This document shows, piece after piece, positions 1 through 5,223 of a stretch of 9,187 nt of DNA. A program made the translations under genes and the position numbers. The notes under the pieces are model-generated. The model saw nothing but the letters and a program-made list of their open reading frames with translations, was not told the origin of the DNA and ran no database searches. Numbering within the stretch: the first letter of the stretch is position 1; every line of letters starts with the position of its first letter. The stretch comes from Candidatus Omnitrophota bacterium (GTDB taxonomy: Bacteria; Omnitrophota; Gorgyraeia; JABMRN01), in contig JABMRN010000071.1 of NCBI GenBank assembly GCA_013202515.1, positions 1 to 9,187 of the forward strand, written 5' to 3'.

Positions 1-125
1 GTATGCCATTTTATTTACATTTCAAAGAACTTTTATATTGAAAGTGTCCAGAATATTTTACACTATCTATCTAGCTTTTATCATAAGTTAACATTATGCA
101 AAACGGATCTGCTCTGATTTTTGAC
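1..125. other. AT-rich intergenic region downstream of the permease gene
   Basis: No open frame, RNA gene or clear intrinsic terminator could be found here. There is no GC-rich hairpin followed by a T run on the minus strand after the permease stop. Termination may be Rho-dependent or lie outside the window. Confidence 0.6.
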
Positions 126-2009
126 CTATTTCCCTGTGAAGCGGCGACGTTCAGCAGTGAGAATTATATTACGCAGACCAGTTTTATCCTTGGCATTAAG
201 CCAGCTCTTATCAAAATCTTTGGCTTGTGCAATTTCGGCTATAGCTGCTAGTGCACGAAGATGAAAATTTCGCTCATCTTTGGTGCCAGCCAACACGAAA
301 ACTATGTGAACTGTGACTCCAGTTTTTGGAAATGTTATACCTTTTTTGCACCGCGCCAGGAGCATGGAAAATCGCCCCTCTCCTCTTACAACAATATGTG
401 GTATCGCAAGACCTGCTACGACATGGGGTGCGCTTGATCCTGGCCGGATAACGGTACTTGATTCATTTTCGCGAGTTACAAGAAGTTTAAAAATACTATC
501 CGCCGGCATATTGAGGCTTTTTGACAATCTCTCTGAAATAATATGAAAAAAACCATTTATTTCAACCGTCTTGTCAATATCAACGATATCGCACTCATTA
601 ACCAATCTATCGAACCTGTCTTCGACTATATTGTCCCGTTCCTTGAGTATTTCTAAAAGTTCCTTTTCAAGATAATTCGATGTAAGCTCTTTAGCCGTTA
701 TCCGTTCAATCAAATGAACAAGGGCAAATTCTTGTTTTACTTTTGGCCTAACATATATCAAATACCAAACAAATGCTACAGCGACGATTGTCGCAACGAT
801 AAAATAAGTTTCTCGCCCCATCTCCAGGAGAAGAAATATCGACGCCGTAATTCCCAATATCTGCATCCACGGATAAAGTGGTGACTTAAATTTAGGTTTA
901 TAATTTTGCACCTTGCTTTCTCTCATTATAATCACAGCGAGATTTGCGAGCAGATAAAGAATGATGAAAAAGGTTGACGCAACTTTTACCAACCTTTCAA
1001 TGTTCAGAAAAAGAATGGCGCACGCCATGAAAAGACCAGTCACTATAATCGAGTAATGCGGCGTACCGAATTTCGTATTTATTTCTTTTAAGAATGACGG
1101 TAATACCTTATCGCGCCCCATTGCTATAGGGTAGCGCGACGCAGACATTATGCCTGCATTCGCGGTCGAAACAAAGGCAAGCACTGCTGCCACCGCCATC
1201 ACTATTGCTCCAAATGTCCCCATACAATTACCTGCCCCATCTGAAATAGGTGTCAAGCTACTGCTTAGTGCCTTAGGGGACAGGATGCCAGTAGTAACAA
1301 ACACAACTAGCGCATAAATAATGCTAACAATGATGATTGATAGAATCATGCCGACGGGAATATTTCTACCGGGGTGCTTAACTTCTTCGGCGACGCTTGC
1401 TATTTTTGTAAGGCCACCGTAAGAAACAAAAACGAATCCTGCAGTCGCAAAAATTGAACCGGTTCCATAGGGTGCGAATGGAATGAAATTATCCATTGAA
1501 ATTTTTGGAAAACCGCAGAAAATATATACCCCAAGCGCTACGAAGAGGCCTATAACCAGAACGCGTTGAAACATACTCGCCTCTTTTATTCCCACTAAAT
1601 TTATGATAACAAACACCAAGCAAAGCACGAGAGCAATAAGCGTAACAGGTACTCGAGCAATAAGCGCCAGGTACACTCCCATTCCAATAAGGGCAAACGC
1701 ACTTTTTAAACTTAACGAAAACCAACTCGCCAGCCCTCCTATTGCACCTATGCCAAGGCCCATACTTCTAGAAATGAAAAAATAATCCCCCCCTGAACGG
1801 GGCATTGCGGTTACAAGCTCTGCTTTGCTAAGCAGCGCTGGAATAACTAGACAGCTGGCAATGATATAGGAAACAAATAAAGCCGGACCTGTCTTCACAT
1901 ATGCAAGAGACGGCAATATAAATAAGCCCGAACTTATCATAGCGCCGCTTGCAATGCAAAAAACATCTAAAAGTCCGAGCCTTCGCTTTAAGGATTTACC
2001 TATTTCCAT
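126..2009 (-). CDS. APC-family amino acid permease fused to a C-terminal PTS EIIA type-2 (PtsN-like) domain
   Basis: 627 residues. Residues 1-420 form an APC-superfamily transporter with about 12 transmembrane helices: the helix 1 substrate-site pattern SGAMISSGLFILP (21-33), AELVTAMPRSGGDYFF (63-78), EEVKHPGRNIPVGM (208-221) and SASRYPIAMGRDKVLPSFL (289-307). It likely carries amino acids or related amines across the inner membrane; the substrate is not evident. A charged linker (about 421-465) leads into an EIIA type-2-like domain (about 470-620): LAIPHIVV with His538 in the position of the phosphorylated His, GITF (557-560), VHIVFVLAG (567-575), and RNFHLRALAAIAEI (580-593). It may sense PTS phosphorylation and gate transport, an inference. 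A nine-residue insertion before the active His carries a second Pro-His (His529). The ATG at 2009 has only a weak ribosome binding site, so coupling to the upstream genes is plausible. Confidence 0.92.
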   Translation of the reverse strand: MEIGKSLKRRLGLLDVFCIASGAMISSGLFILPSLAYVKTGPALFVSYIIASCLVIPALLSKAELVTAMPRSGGDYFFISRSMGLGIGAIGGLASWFSLSLKSAFALIGMGVYLALIARVPVTLIALVLCLVFVIINLVGIKEASMFQRVLVIGLFVALGVYIFCGFPKISMDNFIPFAPYGTGSIFATAGFVFVSYGGLTKIASVAEEVKHPGRNIPVGMILSIIIVSIIYALVVFVTTGILSPKALSSSLTPISDGAGNCMGTFGAIVMAVAAVLAFVSTANAGIMSASRYPIAMGRDKVLPSFLKEINTKFGTPHYSIIVTGLFMACAILFLNIERLVKVASTFFIILYLLANLAVIIMRESKVQNYKPKFKSPLYPWMQILGITASIFLLLEMGRETYFIVATIVAVAFVWYLIYVRPKVKQEFALVHLIERITAKELTSNYLEKELLEILKERDNIVEDRFDRLVNECDIVDIDKTVEINGFFHIISERLSKSLNMPADSIFKLLVTRENESSTVIRPGSSAPHVVAGLAIPHIVVRGEGRFSMLLARCKKGITFPKTGVTVHIVFVLAGTKDERNFHLRALAAIAEIAQAKDFDKSWLNAKDKTGLRNIILTAERRRFTGK

Positions 2010-2029
2010 AGTTTACCAAGTTTAAATAA

Positions 2030-2260
2030 TTACTTTTTCTCTTCGGTAGGGCTAACTGCGACCTTAGGCTGCATCGGAGTCCTCACTCGCCTTGCCCTGT
2101 CTTGTCTCTCTCGCATCATCTCCCTCATCTCGCCTTGTCTTTGACGTGGGACACTCCTGAGCCTACGACCTCTAGTGTTTAGCAATAAAGACATCCACAC
2201 CGTAAGAATAGAAACAGCAAAAAGTATTACAATCCACTGTCTAAATTTTTCGGGAGTCAC
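2030..2260 (-). CDS. Arg-rich single-pass membrane microprotein, unknown function
   Basis: 76 residues, no recognised family. One hydrophobic helix (about residues 8-27, WIVILFAVSILTVWMSLLL) is followed by a strongly basic stretch rich in Arg, Gln, Met and Glu (about 29-61), possibly helical, and a Pro/Lys/Glu tail. By the positive-inside rule the Arg-rich part should face the cytoplasm. The start is a GTG at 2260 overlapping the upstream stop by four bases, and AAGGAGG lies six bases before it, the strongest ribosome binding site in the window. That makes translation likely despite the small size. The permease gene begins 20 bases after its stop. It may be an accessory to the permease, which is only context-based inference. 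Confidence 0.7.
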   Translation of the reverse strand: MTPEKFRQWIVILFAVSILTVWMSLLLNTRGRRLRSVPRQRQGEMREMMRERQDRARRVRTPMQPKVAVSPTEEKK

Positions 2261-2607
2261 GTTTCTCCTCCTTTGTCTTTTTTGAACTTTTCCCTATACT
2301 CGTAATCGACTACAATGTCATTGATCAATATAATCTTAATACGATATGAGCCGCCTTCGTATGGCCTGTATATCCAAATCTCCTCATCGCCAGCTTCAGT
2401 TTTATGAGCGCTTATATTGACGGGGTATCCGAACTTGAGTCTAAGAGCCTGCTTATTCATACCCTTTAAGTCGGCCTTTTCTTTTATTGCTTCAACTATG
2501 CTGCCTCTTTGCTCATTCAAGTACTCATCATGCTGGGAAAAAGCGCTATTGACGACACTAAAAACAATAATCGTACCCATCAACATGATTAGTATTTTTT
2601 TAGACAT
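2257..2607 (-). CDS. small exported protein, paralogue 2 (BamE/SmpA-like pattern)
   Basis: 116 residues, with a signal peptide (MSKK, a hydrophobic core to about residue 20, probable cleavage after AFS). The mature domain matches its neighbour: EAIKEKADLKG, RLKFGYPVNI, EEIWIYRPYEGG and IILINDIVVDYEY. A charged Lys/Glu tail of about 13 residues (KFKKDKGGET) is absent from paralogue 1. The ATG at 2607 follows GGAGG at close spacing, 18 bases after the stop of the previous gene. Its stop overlaps the next start (GTGA). Conserved positions shared by the two copies (FGYP, N-I, W-x-Y-x-P, N-D-x-x-V-D) probably mark the fold. Exported location is likely; function unknown. Confidence 0.8.
   Translation of the reverse strand: MSKKILIMLMGTIIVFSVVNSAFSQHDEYLNEQRGSIVEAIKEKADLKGMNKQALRLKFGYPVNISAHKTEAGDEEIWIYRPYEGGSYRIKIILINDIVVDYEYREKFKKDKGGET
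2267..2273 (-). promoter_or_regulatory. strong ribosome binding site of the microprotein gene
   Basis: AAGGAGG on the minus strand, six bases before the GTG at 2260. It fixes the GTG start and argues that this short frame is a real gene. Confidence 0.8.
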
Positions 2608-2625
2608 CCACCCTCCGCAAGCTCT

Positions 2626-2937
2626 TTATTGATAAATAACGTCCACAATCTTATCGTTCAAGAACGTTATGACTATTTTCTTTGCTCCCTTTTTAAAGGG
2701 TTGGTATAGCCATGTCTCTCTTTTGCCTTTAGACGTATCTTTTTTTTGTATATTCAGGGGATAGCCAAACCTTTTTCTTATGGACGCTTTATCATCGCCA
2801 AAGAGATCGGGCTTTTCCTCGATCGCCTTGAGTATAGCTGGTCTATTTTGGCGGTATACTTTTCGTGCGCAAGCAGGATCCACCATCAAAAAAATAATTA
2901 ACGCCATTGATAAAATAATAACCAATATATTCTTCAT
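2626..2937 (-). CDS. small exported protein, paralogue 1 (BamE/SmpA-like pattern)
   Basis: 103 residues. It begins with a typical signal peptide: MKN, a hydrophobic core to about residue 18, and probable cleavage after ACA, giving a mature basic protein of about 80 residues for the periplasm or outer surface. The mature part reads AIxEKxDLxG...R.RFGYPLNI...ETWLYQPF...ITFLNDKIVDVIY. This order (short helices, FGYP turn, W-x-Y strand, final strand with ND-x-V) recalls the small BamE/SmpA-like fold, a resemblance by eye only. The ATG at 2937 is chosen because the signal peptide starts there; an in-frame TTG at 2973 would prepend 12 residues and lies on the -35 box. It shares 31 of 79 residues, without gaps, with the next gene. 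Exact function unknown. Confidence 0.75.
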   Translation of the reverse strand: MKNILVIILSMALIIFLMVDPACARKVYRQNRPAILKAIEEKPDLFGDDKASIRKRFGYPLNIQKKDTSKGKRETWLYQPFKKGAKKIVITFLNDKIVDVIYQ

Positions 2938-2944
2938 TATATTG

Positions 2945-2973
2945 AGTATACCTGTCGCTATCGACAAATGCAA
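2945..2973 (-). promoter_or_regulatory. sigma-70-like promoter of the small exported protein/permease operon
   Basis: Minus strand: -35 TTGCAT (2973-2968), a 17-base spacer and -10 TATACT (2950-2945). Transcription would begin about 7 bases after the -10, at or next to the ATG at 2937, which predicts a leaderless mRNA. This agrees with the lack of a Shine-Dalgarno in front of that ATG. The spacing is ideal and the -10 matches five of six consensus bases. Confidence 0.55.
2953..2966. promoter_or_regulatory. palindrome TGTCG-CTAT-CGACA in the promoter spacer (possible operator)
   Basis: A perfect 5-bp inverted repeat with a 4-base centre, placed almost exactly in the middle of the 17-base spacer between the -35 and -10 boxes. 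A repressor or activator dimer bound here would directly affect polymerase. It could also be chance, since only ten bases are constrained. Confidence 0.4.
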
Positions 2974-3051
2974 GTGGCTCTAACTCGGAGATAAAACGAG
3001 GCAATTTCTGCTAAGGAATAATCGCTAATGCGGATTTATGTTGTTTATCAG

Positions 3052-3125
3052 TGGAGCGGGAGATGGGGATCGAACCCACGTAGGTAGCTTGGAAGGCTAC
3101 TGCACTACCATTGTGCTACTCCCGC
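3052..3125 (-). tRNA. tRNA-Gly (anticodon TCC)
   Basis: A 74-base tRNA: acceptor GCGGGAG/CTCCCGC, D arm GCAC-AATGGTA-GTGC, anticodon stem GTAGC/GCTAC with loop CTTCCAA (anticodon TCC), T arm GTGGG-TTCGATC-CCCAT, discriminator T and encoded CCA. It probably belonged to one cluster with the Thr and Tyr tRNAs, now separated by the membrane protein gene at 3189-3728. Confidence 0.98.
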
Positions 3126-3142
3126 TTTAAGAATGAGAAGAA

Positions 3143-3154
3143 TGGTGGGGAGAG
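3143..3154. repeat. direct repeat copy 2: detached tRNA-Tyr 3' end
   Basis: TGGTGGGGAGAG, identical to the 3' end of tRNA-Tyr including CCA, but not attached to any tRNA body. It lies 17 bases before the 5' end of tRNA-Gly, a spacing like the 11 bases between tRNA-Thr and tRNA-Tyr. The simplest reading is that it is the original junction of the tRNA cluster, left behind by an insertion. Confidence 0.6.
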
Positions 3155-3161
3155 TTCCCCA
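3146..3161. repeat. hairpin TGGGGA-N4-TCCCCA before tRNA-Gly
   Basis: A perfect 6-bp stem with a 4-base loop. Half of the stem is formed by the duplicated tRNA-Tyr acceptor sequence. It is GC-rich enough to fold, but on the minus strand it is followed by CCATTCTTCTC rather than a T run, so it is a poor intrinsic terminator; it may block or mark RNA processing. Confidence 0.5.
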
Positions 3162-3172
3162 ACAGTATCATT

Positions 3173-3178
3173 ATTATA
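3173..3178 (-). promoter_or_regulatory. possible -10 box (TATAAT) before tRNA-Gly
   Basis: A consensus TATAAT on the minus strand, 47 bases before the 5' end of tRNA-Gly and just after the stop of the membrane protein gene. No matching -35 hexamer is visible at 16 to 18 bases, and the region is AT-rich, so this could be chance. Confidence 0.25.
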
Positions 3179-3188
3179 TACTAATAAG

Positions 3189-3728
3189 TCATGTGAATTG
3201 TTCTTTTACCTTAGGTCGGGTAAAAAAGTAAATAATAAAAGCATTCCAGACTATTACCAAACTCATTATTACATATAAAAAAATAGGAAGTACTTCAATT
3301 ATAACATTCGACATCTTTTCCCTGTTTTGTATAGCTTCTTGCTGATATTCTGGTTTATACTTCTTTATGATTTCTTGTTTTTGTGCTTCTATTTTTAAAC
3401 CCATTCCTTCTTGCATAAACTCACGGAATGATTCTTTTTGCATACTACTGCCTATGAAAATAAATTGCGTTATAGTAAAAACTAGACTAACAGAATATAT
3501 GAGTATGCCTAGTTTTCTTGCCCAATTTTTCAGCTTTAAAATATATATACCTGCAAATAAACAGAAAAATGGTACTATAGTAAAGTAGAGAAATTCTATC
3601 TGATTATATAGGCTACCCTGCAGTTTGATATAATGTTTTGGACTCAATAAAGTCAACATGCTAAGCAAAGAGGTAACTATAAAAAACCAACCTAAAAATG
3701 TTACTCCTTTAGACCTTTTCTTATCCAT
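3189..3728 (-). CDS. unknown four-helix membrane protein between tRNA genes
   Basis: I do not recognise a named family. The 179 residues predict four hydrophobic helices at about residues 10-28, 47-65, 72-93 and 143-169. Between helices 3 and 4 lies a hydrophilic stretch (about 95-140) rich in Glu, Gln and Lys that could be helical. The segment KLKNWARKLGILIY at the start of helix 3 and the basic C-terminal TRPKVKEQF resemble patterns common in small bacterial membrane proteins of unknown role, which is only a weak clue. The ATG at 3728 has AGGAAAG five bases upstream, a good ribosome binding site, and the frame is intact, so it is probably expressed. Its DNA is clearly more AT-rich (about 27-30% GC in the lines counted by eye) than the housekeeping genes (about 45% in one line). 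Together with the flanking tRNA-end repeats this suggests acquisition. Confidence 0.8.
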   Translation of the reverse strand: MDKKRSKGVTFLGWFFIVTSLLSMLTLLSPKHYIKLQGSLYNQIEFLYFTIVPFFCLFAGIYILKLKNWARKLGILIYSVSLVFTITQFIFIGSSMQKESFREFMQEGMGLKIEAQKQEIIKKYKPEYQQEAIQNREKMSNVIIEVLPIFLYVIMSLVIVWNAFIIYFFTRPKVKEQFT

Positions 3729-3750
3729 TATATCTTTCCTAATTCAACTT

Positions 3751-3771
3751 TTGTGTTTCTATTTCACACAA
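3751..3771. repeat. inverted repeat TTGTGT-N9-ACACAA upstream of the membrane protein gene
   Basis: Six paired bases on each side of a 9-base loop, between tRNA-Tyr and the gene starting at 3728. It may be an operator or a leader hairpin; I see no convincing -35/-10 pair here, so the role is open. Confidence 0.35.
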
Positions 3772-3790
3772 GTCCTGCCATATGTCACAT

Positions 3791-3802
3791 TGGTGGGGAG
3801 AG
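3791..3802. repeat. direct repeat copy 1: native 3' end of tRNA-Tyr
   Basis: TGGTGGGGAGAG on the plus strand. It covers CCA, the discriminator, the acceptor strand and the first T-stem base of tRNA-Tyr. The identical 12-mer recurs 648 bases away at 3143-3154. Confidence 0.7.
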
Positions 3803-3876
3803 AAGGATTCGCACCTTCGTAGGCTTGCGCCGCTAGATTTACAGTCTAGTCCGTTTGGCTGCTCCGGCATCTCCCC
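3791..3876 (-). tRNA. tRNA-Tyr (anticodon GTA)
   Basis: An 86-base class II tRNA: acceptor GGGGAGA paired with TCTCCCC, anticodon stem CTAGA/TCTAG with loop CTGTAAA (anticodon GTA), long variable arm with the GGC-GCAA-GCC hairpin, T arm GAAGG-TGCGAAT-CCTTC, discriminator A and encoded CCA. It follows tRNA-Thr by 11 bases. Its last 12 bases are repeated at 3143-3154, just before tRNA-Gly. Confidence 0.98.
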
Positions 3877-3887
3877 TTCTATTAAAT

Positions 3888-3963
3888 TGGAGCTAGCGGT
3901 CCGAATCGAACGGACGACATCCTCATTACAAGTGAGGTGCTCTGCCTGCTGAGCTACGCTAGC
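3888..3963 (-). tRNA. tRNA-Thr (anticodon TGT)
   Basis: A complete 76-base cloverleaf: acceptor GCTAGCG paired with CGCTAGC, D stem GCTC/GAGC, anticodon stem CCTCA/TGAGG with loop CTTGTAA (anticodon TGT, reads ACA), T arm GTCCG-TTCGATT-CGGAC, discriminator T and encoded CCA. The 5' end is one base downstream of the nnrD stop codon, so there is no room for a promoter between them. It is either processed from the operon transcript or transcribed from a promoter inside nnrD. Confidence 0.98.
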
Positions 3964-3964
3964 G

Positions 3965-4822
3965 TTAAATGACATCTTTTAAGACATGCGGTATCCGCGC
4001 TAGCAAATCGCTTGCAATCATACCGAATTGCCCAAGCTCTTTTGCTGCCAGATCGCCTGCCAGTCCGTGCAAATAAACCGCTACTACAGATGCGCTGTAC
4101 ACGTCAATTCCCTGGGCGATAAAGGATACTAACATTCCAGTCAGCACATCTCCGACTCCTGCAGTAGACATGCCGGAATTGCCTGTTTCGTTTACATATA
4201 TCTCGCCATCAGGGCTTGAAACAACAGTCCTATGCCCTTTTAATACAGTGACACAATTATAATCTTTGGATACTCTTTTTGCGACATTTATTCTATTCTT
4301 TTTGATATATGCAGCATCCTTTTTTATTAACCGTGACATCTCGCCGGGATGTGGCGTCAAAACTGTAGGAAATCGCCTGCCCTTTAAAGCTTGCTGGTAA
4401 CCCTGAAAAGCATTAATTCCATCAGCATCAAGAACGAGTGGTTTATTTATCTTTTGCACCAGCACCCTTATAAGTTTTTGGGTTTCCTTGTTGCGCGATA
4501 GACCTGGCCCTAAGGCAACTGCATTCATAGACAAAGAAAAGCCCAGAAGTGCCTTCTGGGCTTTTGCGCTAAGAGACGTATCTTTTGTCTCTGGAAGAGG
4601 AAGGGTCATCACTTCGGTGAGCTTCACCTCCGCGATCACATTCAAACTCTGGGGTATGGCGAGGGTAACTAGGCCGCACCCGGAAGTAATAGCTGCCTGT
4701 GAAGAAAGATATGCTGCCCCGGTCATGCCCATAGAGCCTGCAACAACTAGAACATGGCCATAGTCTCTTTTGTGAGAATCAGCACGCCTTCTTGGTATTT
4801 TTGAAATGTGACGTTGAGTCAT
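3965..4822 (-). CDS. nnrD: ADP/ATP-dependent NAD(P)H-hydrate dehydratase (YjeF C-terminal domain type)
   Basis: Repairs hydrated NADH and NADPH by nucleotide-dependent dehydration in the cytoplasm. It is the stand-alone kinase-like dehydratase domain (285 residues); the epimerase domain of bifunctional Nnr (YjeF N-terminal) is absent. Seen: the GHVLVVAGSMGMTGAAYLSS block (residues 22-41), ALGPGLSRN (103-111), LVLDADGINAF (129-139), VLTPHPGEMSRL (154-165), VLKGHRTVV (193-201) and NETGNSGMSTAGVGDVLTGM (211-230), with the catalytic Asp225. I start it at the ATG at 4822, two bases after the acpS stop and behind AAAGGGAT. The open frame extends 48 codons further upstream, but those codons are acpS read in another frame and give a Cys/Lys-rich sequence unlike this family. 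The TAA stop is one base before tRNA-Thr. Confidence 0.95.
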   Translation of the reverse strand: MTQRHISKIPRRRADSHKRDYGHVLVVAGSMGMTGAAYLSSQAAITSGCGLVTLAIPQSLNVIAEVKLTEVMTLPLPETKDTSLSAKAQKALLGFSLSMNAVALGPGLSRNKETQKLIRVLVQKINKPLVLDADGINAFQGYQQALKGRRFPTVLTPHPGEMSRLIKKDAAYIKKNRINVAKRVSKDYNCVTVLKGHRTVVSSPDGEIYVNETGNSGMSTAGVGDVLTGMLVSFIAQGIDVYSASVVAVYLHGLAGDLAAKELGQFGMIASDLLARIPHVLKDVI

Positions 4823-4824
4823 AG

Positions 4825-5223
4825 CTATCCCTTTCTTTTTCGTTCCCGTCCTATAAGAATTGCATTTGCAACAGCATGATTTCTTGAGTGAGACATACTT
4901 ACAACCACCTCGCGCACACCTTTCTTCTTGCCTAGCGCCTCTGCACTTCCATGAAGCGAAACACATGGCTTCCCATTCTTATCATTTGTAATCTCAATAT
5001 CGGTCCATTTTTTAACTGCGCCCTTGGTGTCGCCGAAGGCCTTGAGAACTGCTTCCTTGGTTGCAAAACGGGCAGCCAAATGCTGGTCCTTGAATCTTCT
5101 TTTGGTTGAATAGCTAATTTCTCTGCCGGTAAATATCTTGCCCAGAAAAGATCGGTCCCACTTTTTTACCGCATCCCTGAACCTGTCTATTTCAACAATA
5201 TCAATACCTGTTCCTATAATCAA
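4825..5223 (-). CDS. acpS: holo-[acyl-carrier-protein] synthase
   Basis: Transfers 4'-phosphopantetheine from CoA to the serine of apo-ACP, which activates fatty acid synthesis; cytoplasmic, trimeric in this family. The 132 residues fit the AcpS type (about 120-130). Seen: GTGIDIVEI (residues 4-12) with the metal-binding Asp8, IFTGREISY (30-38), ARFATKEAVLKAFG (51-64) with the second metal ligand Glu57 and the conserved Lys, and VVVSMSHSRNHAVANAIL near the C terminus. The start is a TTG at 5223-5221, overlapping the pdxJ stop by four bases (TTGA). The TTG is preferred because the conserved IIGTGID block begins directly after it and AAGAGG lies 8 bases upstream; the nearby ATG at 5228 is out of frame. 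The basic RERKRKG tail is followed by TAG. Confidence 0.96.
   Translation of the reverse strand: MIIGTGIDIVEIDRFRDAVKKWDRSFLGKIFTGREISYSTKRRFKDQHLAARFATKEAVLKAFGDTKGAVKKWTDIEITNDKNGKPCVSLHGSAEALGKKKGVREVVVSMSHSRNHAVANAILIGRERKRKG
4827..4834 (-). promoter_or_regulatory. ribosome binding site deciding the nnrD start
   Basis: AAAGGGAT on the minus strand, 4 bases before the ATG at 4822. It overlaps the acpS stop codon region and supports this start over upstream in-frame candidates inside acpS. Confidence 0.6.

Larger units (their letters stand above)
3143..3790. mobile_element. putative small insertion at the 3' end of tRNA-Tyr (no integrase seen)
   Basis: A 648-base segment bounded by 12-base direct repeats of the tRNA-Tyr 3' end, AT-rich, carrying a single membrane protein gene of unknown function. 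Duplication of a tRNA 3' end is the footprint typical of tyrosine-recombinase integration. No integrase, excisionase or terminal inverted repeats are visible, so it would be a cargo remnant or a non-autonomous element. A short 12-base match could also be the remains of a lost duplicate tRNA. Confidence 0.4.

Noticed and set aside
39..67. TTGAAA-N17-CACTAT on the plus strand as a promoter
   Set aside because: The -10 matches only three of six bases, and no plus-strand gene follows.
735..764. RPKVK-rich segment after the last helix of the permease, similar to the C terminus of the membrane protein at 3189-3728
   Set aside because: Only about five residues are shared (RPKVK followed by Gln/Glu/Phe); basic residues after a last helix are expected from membrane topology, so common origin is not supported.
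2938..2973. TTG start at 2973 for the first small exported protein
   Set aside because: It would prepend 12 residues to a complete signal peptide and lies on the -35 box; the ATG at 2937 fits better.
3020..3036. AATCGC-TAAT-GCGGATT inverted repeat after tRNA-Gly as terminator
   Set aside because: Weak stem with a bulged base and no T run on the minus strand; not enough to call a terminator.
3739..3975. Open frame of 78 codons on the minus strand covering both tRNA genes
   Set aside because: It is the translation of tRNA-Thr and tRNA-Tyr; the tRNA structures explain the sequence and no ribosome binding site or protein pattern supports it.
4823..4966. N-terminal extension of nnrD by 48 codons
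   Set aside because: It overlaps acpS in another frame, gives a Cys/Lys-rich peptide unlike the family, and the start at 4822 has its own ribosome binding site.
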